From Paenibacillus alkaliterrae (GTDB lineage: Bacteria > Bacillota > Bacilli > Paenibacillales > Paenibacillaceae), in assembly GCF_021532375.1 (NCBI RefSeq), contig NZ_JAKGAP010000002.1, positions 186,001 through 250,000 of the forward strand: a stretch of 64,000 nucleotides of DNA. Direction: 5' to 3'. Within the stretch, counting starts at the first letter, position 1. The number at the start of each line of letters is the position of its first letter. The translations under genes and the position numbers were made by a program. This document shows positions 25,698-34,240 of the stretch, piece by piece. Under the pieces are notes generated by a model. That model saw only the letters and a list, made by a program, of their open reading frames with translations, did no database searches and was not told where the DNA came from.

Positions 25698-27104
25698 GTG
25701 GACAATCAACAATTGGAATCATACCTGCGTATTCAAACATCAGTCGATAAGCTGTCTGCCTTTTTAACATTTAACCGAATGACAGATGAGTTTGCCTGTA
25801 ACGCAGAAGAGCTTGAGCGTTTCTTGCACAGCAAAGGTATTATCCATGGACTCCGAGCTGAAGTGCTGAGTCAAATTGGAACTAACCCGCTTGCTTACTG
25901 CAAGGAACAAACGCTCATTGCCCAGGGTGATCCGCCCGTTCCGGGGAATGACGGATTCGTAAAGCTAGTTTATGATATGGAGAAAAAGTACAATCGTCCT
26001 GCTGAGCTCGAAGATGGAAAGGTAGATTTCAAGGAAGTCGTCCAGCTTAAAAACGTAAAGCGAGGACAATTGATTGCAGAGCGATTCGAACCTCAGCCTG
26101 GACCGGCAGGCAAGACAGTAACGGGGGAGTTGATACCTCCTAAGCTTGGCAAGCAGGCCAGGTTCAAGGTGGGTAAAAACGTCGTAGTCAATGTTGATCA
26201 GACCGCTATGTATGCCGCTATTGACGGTTTAATAACGATGACTGACAAAGAGAAAATAAATGTTTTTCCGGTATATGAAGTAAACGGCGATGTGGATTAC
26301 AGCATTGGAAACATTGATTTTGTCGGAACCGTCGTCATTCGCGGTAATGTGCTCAGCGGTTTTCGCATCCGGGCTTCGGGCGATATTAGAGTAATTGGCG
26401 GAGTAGAAGGTGCAGAAATTGAATCGGAAGGCTCTGTTGAAATAACGGGCGGAATCTTAGCTGGTAATAAAGGTTATGTGAAAGCAGGACGGAATGTCCG
26501 CTGCTCCTTTATTCAGGATGGGAACGTAATCGCCGGCGAAGACGTGCTCGTGTCGCAAAGCATCATGCATTCACATGTGAAGGCTGGCAAAAGCGTCATT
26601 TGCTCAGGCGCTAAAGGGTTAATCGTAGGGGGGAGCATACAGGCAGGAGATCTCGTTAGTGCGAGAACTATCGGAAATTCCATGTCAACCGCAACCTCAA
26701 TCGAGGTAGGGGTGAAACCCGAATATCGGACCGAGCTGCTTGAATTAAGGATGAATATCAAGCAACATGCAGATAATTTGGACAAAACGGATAAAGCGCT
26801 GGCGATACTCGACCAATTAGCGGCTTCAGGTCTTATAACGCAAGATAAACTCGCATTGAGGATTAAGCTAACGGCTACGAAGCGACAAACGGTTCTGGAG
26901 AACGATCAAGCAAAAGAACGGATTCTCGAAATTGAAAGAACGCTTGAGGACAGCGACAGTTCCAAGGTTGACGTAACTAACACTGTATTTGGCGGCACGA
27001 AAATCGTAATCGGCAGATATACCAAGTTTGTAAAGGATTCTGCTCAGCGTGTTTCGTTCCGTTACTCGGAGGGGGATATTGTGCTGATGCCGTATTCTAC
27101 TTGA
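25698..27104 (+). CDS. FapA family (DUF342) flagellar operon protein
   Basis: This 468 aa protein belongs to the FapA/DUF342 family. The centre is a beta-helix-like run of repeated short strands rich in Gly and Val (IRGNVLSGFRIRASGDIRVIGG; VEITGGILAGNKGYVKAG; VICSGAKGLIVGGSIQAG). A helical C-terminal region follows (about 345-420). The N-terminal 100 residues are mixed. I chose GTG 25698, with a G-run ribosome site (25685-25692) about 5 nt upstream; longer in-frame starts lie inside sigD. Family members have been tied to polar flagellar placement in Gammaproteobacteria, but the role here is inferred from context only. Confidence 0.85.
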   Translation: MDNQQLESYLRIQTSVDKLSAFLTFNRMTDEFACNAEELERFLHSKGIIHGLRAEVLSQIGTNPLAYCKEQTLIAQGDPPVPGNDGFVKLVYDMEKKYNRPAELEDGKVDFKEVVQLKNVKRGQLIAERFEPQPGPAGKTVTGELIPPKLGKQARFKVGKNVVVNVDQTAMYAAIDGLITMTDKEKINVFPVYEVNGDVDYSIGNIDFVGTVVIRGNVLSGFRIRASGDIRVIGGVEGAEIESEGSVEITGGILAGNKGYVKAGRNVRCSFIQDGNVIAGEDVLVSQSIMHSHVKAGKSVICSGAKGLIVGGSIQAGDLVSARTIGNSMSTATSIEVGVKPEYRTELLELRMNIKQHADNLDKTDKALAILDQLAASGLITQDKLALRIKLTATKRQTVLENDQAKERILEIERTLEDSDSSKVDVTNTVFGGTKIVIGRYTKFVKDSAQRVSFRYSEGDIVLMPYST

Positions 27105-27169
27105 ATAACCCGAATGCGCCGCAAAAAAGGAGTGAATGATTATGACTTTCGAAAGGCAGGTATGAAGCG

Positions 27170-27691
27170 ATGCAACCTTACTTACCATATCTATTATTGC
27201 TCGGTGCGGTTGTCTTTGTTGGCGCTATGGTGATGCCGCGCAAGAAACAGAACGTTATGCTACCAGATCAGACCGTGCAAAACATGGAAAACGCACTTGA
27301 GCAGTTTATGGAAAACATGGAGAAGGATAATCAGGAACTCGTTCAACTTGTAACGAATGCGCAGCAGGCTGCTAAAAAGGATGCTGATCACAAGGAGAAG
27401 CGTATAGTTGAACTTGAACGCATTTGCGAATCGCTAACAGAACAGCTTAAGTTAACGAATGAAAGGCCTGTTGTCCAGCTTCTTTCAGAAACTCCGAAGA
27501 AGCAGCTCACAGAAGCAGTAATAATGGAGCCTGTCTCTATCCCTACCATCCATGCTCGTTATTCAGAGCTTTTTCTACTATATGATCAAGGAAAATCGAT
27601 TGAATCGATTTCCAAAAAACTAGGGATGAATAAAGGAGAGGTTCAGCTCATTATTCAGCTTGCGAAGCAGGAGGCGGCTGCTCATGCTTAA
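27170..27691 (+). CDS. SwrB-like (DUF6115) motility protein
   Basis: The 173 aa protein has an N-terminal transmembrane helix (residues 3-22), a coiled coil (about 40-105) and a C-terminal helix-turn-helix-like segment (YDQGKSIESISKKLGMNKGEVQLI). This layout and the C-terminal motif match B. subtilis SwrB, which lies after sigD there and promotes assembly of the export apparatus. The assignment rests on architecture and position. The ribosome site (GGCAGG) is moderate, and a tiny ORF with a better site ends 4 nt upstream. Confidence 0.78.
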   Translation: MQPYLPYLLLLGAVVFVGAMVMPRKKQNVMLPDQTVQNMENALEQFMENMEKDNQELVQLVTNAQQAAKKDADHKEKRIVELERICESLTEQLKLTNERPVVQLLSETPKKQLTEAVIMEPVSIPTIHARYSELFLLYDQGKSIESISKKLGMNKGEVQLIIQLAKQEAAAHA

Positions 27692-28271
27692 AAACCGAAT
27701 ATTTTTAATGGGCTTCGGCGCAGGTATTATTTTAGGCGCATTACTATTTCAACTCATGCTGCTCGGAGAGCAAAGCAACCAGAATCTGAAGCAAATTAAT
27801 AACGACACGAGTGAGAAGCTATTTACGCAGGCTGAAGTGGATGCACTGCTGAAGGCAGAGCGTGACTCTGCCAAAATAGACGAGCAAACGAAGAAAGAAG
27901 CAGAGGTTGAAATCGAGCCGCCTGCTACTACGAAACAGCCCGCTGAAAGCAGTAAAGAAGCAGCCGAGAATGATGATCAATTTGCTGCGATAGAAGAAAA
28001 AGCCATGACGAAGCCGGCGGTCAGGCATGTCATTCATATTGAAGCGGGCTCCAGTCTGACCGTAACGGCGGATTTGCTTGCGAAGCACAACGTTATTCAG
28101 AGCAATACCGCATTCGTAAATCAAATGAAAAAGTCGAAAAAACTGGTCCGCGCCGGTTATTTTTTATTTCATGAAGGTATATCCGTCGACGAAGCGATTA
28201 CAATCGTGACTGGTCAGCCATTAACAAAGCAACAAGCGGATTCACTCACGGATGAGACTTCAACGGACTAG
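27684..28271 (+). CDS. MltG-like N-terminal domain membrane protein
   Basis: The 195 aa product has an N-terminal transmembrane helix (about residues 5-25), a polar Lys/Glu/Ala linker (35-110) and a C-terminal domain. That domain resembles the LysM-like N-terminal part of endolytic transglycosylase MltG (GSSLTVTADLLAKHNVIQ; VRAGYFLFHEGISVDEAITIVTG). The catalytic YceG half is absent, so it is unlikely to cut peptidoglycan. ATG 27684 has AGGAGG 9 nt upstream, within the previous gene. It is the last gene of the motility operon. The function is not known to me. Confidence 0.78.
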   Translation: MLKNRIFLMGFGAGIILGALLFQLMLLGEQSNQNLKQINNDTSEKLFTQAEVDALLKAERDSAKIDEQTKKEAEVEIEPPATTKQPAESSKEAAENDDQFAAIEEKAMTKPAVRHVIHIEAGSSLTVTADLLAKHNVIQSNTAFVNQMKKSKKLVRAGYFLFHEGISVDEAITIVTGQPLTKQQADSLTDETSTD

Positions 28272-28293
28272 CTTGTGTTTTTGTAAACGAATG

Positions 28294-28322
28294 TTGCGCA
28301 AGGAATGTATATATGGTATATT
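28294..28322 (+). promoter_or_regulatory. Candidate sigma-A promoter for rpsB
   Basis: TTGCGC (28294-28299) and TATATT (28317-28322) are separated by 17 nt, with a TGG extended -10 just before. It lies in the 178-nt gap between the motility operon and rpsB, which has no obvious terminator, so readthrough from upstream is also possible. The -35 match is poor (3 of 6). Confidence 0.5.
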
Positions 28323-28354
28323 AATTGACGGTGTTAAAAACGCACGCAGGTCAA

Positions 28355-28397
28355 TTTTGTCAAATGGTGCTTTCGCCCGGCGGAAGTTTTGACAAAA
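28355..28397 (+). promoter_or_regulatory. Long hairpin in the rpsB leader
   Basis: A perfect 10-bp outer stem (TTTTGTCAAA at 28355-28364 with TTTGACAAAA at 28388-28397) encloses a 7-bp inner stem (CTTTCGC/GCGGAAG, one G-U pair, loop CCG). An asymmetric bulge TGGTG lies on the 5' side. No U-tract follows, so it is not a simple terminator. It starts about 50 nt before rpsB and is a candidate binding site for autoregulation by S2. Confidence 0.6.
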
Positions 28398-28449
28398 GAT
28401 GCGACTAGCGGAGGAGCACTAAAAAACCATTACAGGAGGTGTTGAAGAA

Positions 28450-29148
28450 ATGGCGGTTATTTCCATGAAACAGCTATTAGAAGCTGGGGTACACTTCGGT
28501 CATCAGACTCGTCGTTGGAACCCGAAGATGGATCGTTATATCTTCACAGAAAGAAACGGAATCTACATTATCGATTTGCAAAAAACGGTTAAGAAAGTTG
28601 ACGAAGCTTACAACTTTGTTAAATCGATTGCAGCGGACGGCGGCACTATGTTGTTCGTTGGTACGAAGAAACAAGCTCAAGATTCCGTGAAAGAAGAAGC
28701 AGAACGTTGCGGCAACTTCTACATTAACCAACGTTGGTTAGGCGGAACTTTGACAAACTTCCAAACGATTCAAAAGCGTATCGACCGTTTGAAGCAGCTA
28801 GAGAAATGGGAAGAGGACGGCACTTTCGAGGTTCTGCCTAAGAAAGAAGTAATCATTCTTCGCAAAGAAAAAGACCGTTTGGAGAAATTCCTTGGCGGCA
28901 TTAAAGGGATGAAAGGATTGCCAAGCGCGTTGTTCATTATCGATCCGCGCAAAGAGCGTATTGCAGTTGCAGAAGCTCGTAAACTTGGTATTCCAATCGT
29001 TGGTATCGTCGATACGAACTGTGATCCAGACGAAATCGATTATGTAATTCCTGGTAACGATGATGCGATTCGTGCCGTTAAATTGTTGACGTCGAAAATG
29101 GCTGATGCAATCGTTGAAGCTAATCAAGGCGAGCAAACAACGGCTTAA
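28450..29148 (+). CDS. rpsB: 30S ribosomal protein S2
   Basis: Small-subunit protein S2, 232 aa. Typical N-terminus [26 protein letters not shown] and the segments [25 protein letters not shown] and [20 protein letters not shown] (read in parts) are intact. ACAGGAGGT lies about 9 nt before the ATG. tsf follows after a hairpin with a T-run, so S2 can be made in excess over EF-Ts. Confidence 0.98.
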   Translation: MAVISMKQLLEAGVHFGHQTRRWNPKMDRYIFTERNGIYIIDLQKTVKKVDEAYNFVKSIAADGGTMLFVGTKKQAQDSVKEEAERCGNFYINQRWLGGTLTNFQTIQKRIDRLKQLEKWEEDGTFEVLPKKEVIILRKEKDRLEKFLGGIKGMKGLPSALFIIDPRKERIAVAEARKLGIPIVGIVDTNCDPDEIDYVIPGNDDAIRAVKLLTSKMADAIVEANQGEQTTA

Positions 29149-29172
29149 ATTAGAGATGTTTAGCTAGTCAGC

Positions 29173-29216
29173 AAAGGGTGGTCAGATGGTGATAAACCTC
29201 TCACTGCCCTTTTTTT
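29173..29216 (+). terminator. Hairpin with T-run between rpsB and tsf
   Basis: AAAGGGTGGT pairs with ACTGCCCTTT, using two G-U pairs, with an extra short stem inside. It is followed by T7 (29210-29216). Likely a partial terminator within the rpsB-tsf unit. Confidence 0.6.
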
Positions 29217-29260
29217 GAACGCAATTCAACAGTGAAAATTGGTAAAAGATCCAACAAGTA

Positions 29261-29291
29261 CATCATTACGAAGCAAAGTCAGCTTCGTGAA
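29261..29291 (+). repeat. ACGAAGC hairpin upstream of tsf
   Basis: ACGAAGC (29268-29274) and GCTTCGT (29282-29288) form a perfect 7-bp stem with a 7-nt loop. It is preceded by CATCATT and lies 22 nt before the tsf start. It shares ATTACGAAGC...GCTTCG with the four tandem units ahead of the RNase J gene at 60429-60578. Confidence 0.65.
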
Positions 29292-29310
29292 ACCTATAGG
29301 AGGGCTTATA

Positions 29311-29961
29311 ATGGCAGTTAGTGCTAGCGCGGTAAAGGAACTACGGGAAAGAACAGGAGCAGGTATGCTCGATTGCAAGAAAGCTTTGGATGAAACAAAC
29401 AACGATATCGATAAAGCGATTGCTTTGCTTCGTGAGAAAGGTTTGGCAGCAGCAGCTAACAAAGCTGGACGTATTGCGACAGAAGGCGTAGTTGAGTCAT
29501 ACATCCATGCTGGCGGACGTATTGGTGTAATCGTTGAAGTTAACTGCGAAACGGACTTCGTTGCTAAGACGGATCAATTCCGTGAATTCGCTAGAGACGT
29601 TGCGATGCAAATCGCTGCAGCTAATCCGAAATTCGTTCGTCGTGAAGAGGTTCCTGGCGATGAGCTTGAAAAAGAACGCGAAATTTTGAAGGCTCAAGCA
29701 CTTAATGAAGGTAAGCCTGAGAAAATCGTTGAGAAAATGGTTGAAGGCCGTATTTCAAAATACTATGAAGAGTATTGCTTGCTTGAGCAATCCTTCATTA
29801 AAGATCCAGATAAAACGATCTCGACTTTGCTGAATGAAAAAATTAGCGCTATTGGCGAGAATATATCGATCCGTCGCTTTGTTCGTTACGAACTCGGTGA
29901 AGGCCTTGAGAAAAAAGTAGACAACTTCGTAGAAGAAGTAATGGCTCAAGCGAAACTTTAA
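29311..29961 (+). CDS. tsf: Translation elongation factor Ts
   Basis: Nucleotide exchange factor for EF-Tu, 216 aa, the usual short Firmicute form. The N-terminal UBA domain ([19 protein letters not shown]) and the core motifs [13 protein letters not shown] and [11 protein letters not shown] are present. I chose ATG 29311, with AGGAGGG 8 nt upstream; an in-frame extension to 29239 would run through the hairpin and has no ribosome site. Confidence 0.97.
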   Translation: MAVSASAVKELRERTGAGMLDCKKALDETNNDIDKAIALLREKGLAAAANKAGRIATEGVVESYIHAGGRIGVIVEVNCETDFVAKTDQFREFARDVAMQIAAANPKFVRREEVPGDELEKEREILKAQALNEGKPEKIVEKMVEGRISKYYEEYCLLEQSFIKDPDKTISTLLNEKISAIGENISIRRFVRYELGEGLEKKVDNFVEEVMAQAKL

Positions 29962-29972
29962 TCCGAACGCAT

Positions 29973-29999
29973 AGGCGGGGCGGGGCGTCCGCCCCGCCT
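29973..29999 (+). terminator. GC-rich hairpin after tsf
   Basis: AGGCGGGGCG and CGCCCCGCCT form a perfect 10-bp stem with a 7-nt loop, 12 nt after the tsf stop. Only a weak T-rich stretch (GCTTGTATGATT) follows, so it may attenuate or protect the 3' end rather than terminate fully before pyrH. Confidence 0.55.
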
Positions 30000-30061
30000 G
30001 CTTGTATGATTAGAACATATTTGAAGGACCTCAGCAGCTGAGGTGCGTGATGGAGGTATAA

Positions 30062-30792
<731 letters not shown>

Positions 30793-30793
<1 letters not shown>

Positions 30794-31347
30794 TGCCTCA
30801 GGATATCAAAAAAAATGCAGAAGAGCGCATGGAAAAAGCCATTGCGGCAATGAAGCGCGATTTATCGTCGCTGCGCGCAGGCAAAGCGAATCCAGCATTA
30901 CTTGATCGTATACAAGTCGAGTATTACGGTGCAATGACGCCCCTTAATCAGCTGGCTAATATTAATACGCCTGATTCCCGCACGCTGTTCATACAGCCTT
31001 GGGATAAATCGTCCATGAGCGCAATAGAGAAAGCGATCATGAAATCGGATTTAGGCCTTAATCCTTCAAATGACGGTGTGTCGATTCGTATTTCTATCCC
31101 GCCGCTTACGGAAGAACGTCGCGCGGAGCTGGTGAAGACATCGAAGAAGTTCGGCGAGGAAGCAAAGGTAGCGATCCGTAACATCCGACGTGACGCTAAT
31201 GACGCGATTAAGAAGCTGGAAAAAACAGCGATTTCCGAAGATGAATCCCGCGGCCATCAAGAAGATATTCAAAAGGCAACGGATAAATTCATAGCTGAAG
31301 TAGATAAAGTGCTATCAGCCAAAGAGAAAGAAATTATGGAAGTATAA
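30793..31347 (+). CDS. frr: Ribosome recycling factor
   Basis: Splits post-termination ribosomes with EF-G. 184 aa, standard length. Recognised from [21 protein letters not shown] (in part), [16 protein letters not shown] and [15 protein letters not shown]. Translation is coupled to pyrH through the TAATG overlap; GGAAGTG lies just upstream. Confidence 0.97.
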
Positions 31348-31359
31348 TGAAACTCTGGG

Positions 31360-31388
31360 CCCCTCCGACAGGTGGGGTTTGGTTTTGA
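31360..31388 (+). terminator. Weak hairpin between frr and uppS
   Basis: CCCCTCC (31360-31366) pairs with GGTGGGG (31371-31377) with one mismatch and a GACA loop, then an interrupted T-rich stretch TTTGGTTTTG. Possibly a partial terminator. Confidence 0.35.
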
Positions 31389-31408
31389 TTTCGGTTGGGG
31401 GGAGTAAG

Positions 31409-32173
31409 ATGATCGAGCGACTTTGGGCCAAATTTGGCAAATCATCCCTACAGCCGAATGAACCTGGGGCCATTGAGAATGTGCCTGAGCATGTTGCCAT
31501 TATAATGGACGGGAACGGCCGCTGGGCTAAAGATCGTGGATTGCCACGAATGGCAGGTCATCATTCCGGCATGAAAGCGGTCAAACGTATTACAATTGAA
31601 GCAGATCGGCTTGGCGTCAAATATTTGACGTTGTATGCATTTTCAACTGAAAATTGGAAACGCCCGAAAGCTGAAGTGGATTTTCTTATGAAATTGCCCC
31701 AACAGTTTTTGGAAATTGAATTAGAAGAACTAATTGCGAATAACGTACAGGTTCGAATGATGGGACAAAAAAAGGATTTGCCATCGTTTACGATAAGCGC
31801 AGTGGATGAGGCAATCGTCAAAACGGCAAATAATACCGGACTTGTACTTAATTTCGCTTTAAATTACGGAAGCCGCAAAGAAATGCTGGAAGCCGTGAAA
31901 GATATCGCTGCTGATGTACAGCAAGGACGTATAGCTATAGAGGATATTGACGATAAAGTTATGGCAGATCGATTGCTGACAAGCGGCATGCCGGACCCAG
32001 ATTTGCTTATCCGTACGAGCGGTGAACTACGTCTTAGCAATTTTATGATGTGGCAGTTAGCGTATAGCGAATTATGGTTTACCGATGTGTATTGGCCCGA
32101 ATTTACGGAAAAGCATTTTCAGCAGGCTATTTTGGAATATCAGCGCCGTGCACGTCGATATGGTGGATTGTAG
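31409..32173 (+). CDS. uppS: Undecaprenyl diphosphate synthase
   Basis: Cis-prenyltransferase that makes the C55 lipid carrier for cell-wall synthesis. 254 aa. Catalytic D34 in IIMDGNGRWAK, then GHHSGMKAV, the TLYAFSTENWKRP block and the C-terminal PDLLIRTSGELRLSNFMMWQ region (in part). ATG 31409 follows a G6-AG ribosome site at 31397-31404; earlier in-frame starts lie in the hairpin region. Confidence 0.97.
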   Translation: MIERLWAKFGKSSLQPNEPGAIENVPEHVAIIMDGNGRWAKDRGLPRMAGHHSGMKAVKRITIEADRLGVKYLTLYAFSTENWKRPKAEVDFLMKLPQQFLEIELEELIANNVQVRMMGQKKDLPSFTISAVDEAIVKTANNTGLVLNFALNYGSRKEMLEAVKDIAADVQQGRIAIEDIDDKVMADRLLTSGMPDPDLLIRTSGELRLSNFMMWQLAYSELWFTDVYWPEFTEKHFQQAILEYQRRARRYGGL

Positions 32174-32200
32174 CTTCAAGTAACGGAGTGTGACTTTTCA

Positions 32201-32995
32201 TTGAAACAACGAATTATTACGGGCGTTATAGCAGGGGCTCTGTTCATTAGCATAGCCATATTCGGAGGGTGGTTATATACCGGATTATTGGTTCTGCTGG
32301 CGATCATCGGTTTTACAGAATATGTGCGAATGAATGGAGTAGCATGGTCGGATCCGTCTTCATTGCTCGGATATGCGAGCGTGCTTCTGTTCGTGCTGCC
32401 ATGGGCCGAGTGGGGAATCAAAATGCCTTCGGATTTAACGATTCTTTGGATGCTGGCGTTCCTATTGCTTGCGGTAACTGTCATTACAAAAAACAGAACG
32501 ACCCTTGACGGCGCCGCGCTCATGTTGCTTGGCGCTTTATATGTAGGTTACGGCTTTGTTGCTATGATTGAGATTAGACAAATGGAGCAGAATGGACTGT
32601 TTTGGACATTCCTTACCTTTTTCTGCATCTGGGCATCGGATATCGGCGCTTATTTTTTTGGCCGCGCATTCGGTAAAACGAAGCTTTGGCCGTCTATTAG
32701 TCCAAATAAGACCATTGAAGGAGCTTTAGGCGGTGTATTATTATCGCTTGCAGTATCCGCTGTGTTCGCTTTGACGGCTTCTGAGCTTATTGAATGGCCA
32801 AAAGCATTGCTTATTGGATTAATAGCAGCCGTAGCGGGTCAGTTCGGAGATTTAATTCAATCGGCCTACAAGCGTGTCAGAAATATTAAGGATACAGGTT
32901 CGCTGTTACCGGGACATGGCGGTGTCCTTGACCGTTGTGACAGTTGGCTTATCGTATTTCCGTTGTTATGGCTAACGGAGCTTCTCCCCGTTTAA
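32201..32995 (+). CDS. cdsA: Phosphatidate cytidylyltransferase
   Basis: Makes CDP-diacylglycerol from phosphatidic acid in the membrane. 264 aa with about seven hydrophobic helices. Family motifs are SDIGAYFFGRAFGKTK, SPNKTIEGALGG and the C-terminal signature GHGGVLDRCDSW. TTG start at 32201 with CGGAG about 12 nt upstream. It is in the standard uppS-cdsA-dxr order. Confidence 0.95.
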   Translation: MKQRIITGVIAGALFISIAIFGGWLYTGLLVLLAIIGFTEYVRMNGVAWSDPSSLLGYASVLLFVLPWAEWGIKMPSDLTILWMLAFLLLAVTVITKNRTTLDGAALMLLGALYVGYGFVAMIEIRQMEQNGLFWTFLTFFCIWASDIGAYFFGRAFGKTKLWPSISPNKTIEGALGGVLLSLAVSAVFALTASELIEWPKALLIGLIAAVAGQFGDLIQSAYKRVRNIKDTGSLLPGHGGVLDRCDSWLIVFPLLWLTELLPV

Positions 32996-33011
32996 CTCAG
33001 GAGGGTTTTAT

Positions 33012-34151
33012 ATGAAAAAAATAAGCATATTGGGCTCGACGGGCTCTGTCGGAACCCAAACGCTGGATATTATTGCACATGACCCGGAACGGTATAAGGT
33101 TGTAGCGCTTTCCGCAGGTTCTAACGTGGATTTGATCATAGAACAAGCGAAGCAATTCAAACCTGCTATCGTGAGCCTTGCGTCTAAAATGGACGCAGAT
33201 GCCGTTAAACCTCATTTGCCTGCAGGTACAAGAGTCGTTTACGGCGAAGAGGGGCTGATAGAGGTAGCCGCCGGTACTGAAGCAGATATCGTCGTGACAG
33301 CTATCGTTGGAAGCCGAGGGCTGCCGGCTACATTGGCGGCTATTCATGCAGGGAAGACGATTGGCTTGGCAAACAAAGAAACGTTAGTTACGGCTGGGCA
33401 TATCGTTATGGAGCGGGCGAAGCAACGTAATGTAAAGATACTGCCGATAGACAGCGAACACTCAGCCATCTTTCAATGTTTGAACGGGGAAAATCGCCAA
33501 GCCGTGAAGCAAATTACGCTTACAGCATCAGGCGGCTCCTTTCGTGACCGCAGCAGGGAACAGCTGGAGGGCGTAACGGTCGCCGAAGCGTTGAATCATC
33601 CGAATTGGTCAATGGGCGCAAAAATTACGATCGATTCCGCAACGATGGTCAATAAAGGCTTGGAAGTCATCGAGGCAAGATGGCTGTTTGATGTTACATA
33701 TGAGCAAATAGATGTCATTATTCATCCGGAAAGCATTATTCATTCTTATGTGGAGTTTTCTGATCACAGCATTATTGCTCAGCTTGGATTGCCGGACATG
33801 CGTATTCCGATTCAATATGCTTTATCCCATCCGGAACGTAATGCGACTCCGACAAACAGGCTCCAATTAGCCGAAATCGGCAAGCTGCATTTTAGAGAGA
33901 TGGATTTTGCCAGATATCCCTGCTTAAGGTTGGCCTTTGAATGTGGCCGAATGGGACAATCAGCACCTACCGTCTTTAATGCAGCGAACGAAGTAGCAGT
34001 CGCCCGCTTTTTAAAGGGTGAAATCGCATTTCTTGATATCGAACGAATTTTGGAGACGGTACTCGGTAAGCATGAAGTTTCCGATTTGAATGATTTGCAG
34101 ATGATAGCAGAAGTGGATGCATGGGCTCGAAGGTTGGCAGAATCCGTGTAA
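33012..34151 (+). CDS. dxr: 1-deoxy-D-xylulose-5-phosphate reductoisomerase
   Basis: Second step of the MEP isoprenoid pathway, NADPH-dependent. 379 aa. The dinucleotide motif GSTGSVGTQTLD is near the start. NKETLVTAG, the catalytic-loop segment SEHSAIFQCL, and NHPNWSMGAKITIDSATMVNKGLE (in part) follow. AGGAGG lies 6-7 nt before the ATG. It feeds precursors to UppS two genes upstream. Confidence 0.97.
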   Translation: MKKISILGSTGSVGTQTLDIIAHDPERYKVVALSAGSNVDLIIEQAKQFKPAIVSLASKMDADAVKPHLPAGTRVVYGEEGLIEVAAGTEADIVVTAIVGSRGLPATLAAIHAGKTIGLANKETLVTAGHIVMERAKQRNVKILPIDSEHSAIFQCLNGENRQAVKQITLTASGGSFRDRSREQLEGVTVAEALNHPNWSMGAKITIDSATMVNKGLEVIEARWLFDVTYEQIDVIIHPESIIHSYVEFSDHSIIAQLGLPDMRIPIQYALSHPERNATPTNRLQLAEIGKLHFREMDFARYPCLRLAFECGRMGQSAPTVFNAANEVAVARFLKGEIAFLDIERILETVLGKHEVSDLNDLQMIAEVDAWARRLAESV

Positions 34152-34240
34152 TTGAGCATGAAAAAACGGTTCTCTTGTATCGGACGGGAGAATAATGATA
34201 ATCTATGTACAGGCCGTAACGAACAGGAGGCTTAAGCTTA

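Noticed and set aside
29239-29310. N-terminal extension of EF-Ts
   Set aside because: It would translate the hairpin and ribosome site. EF-Ts begins at [11 protein letters not shown] as in other bacteria.
34152-34240. Possible terminator between dxr and rseP
   Set aside because: Only a 5-bp TTCTC/GAGAA pairing with a long loop and no T-tract.
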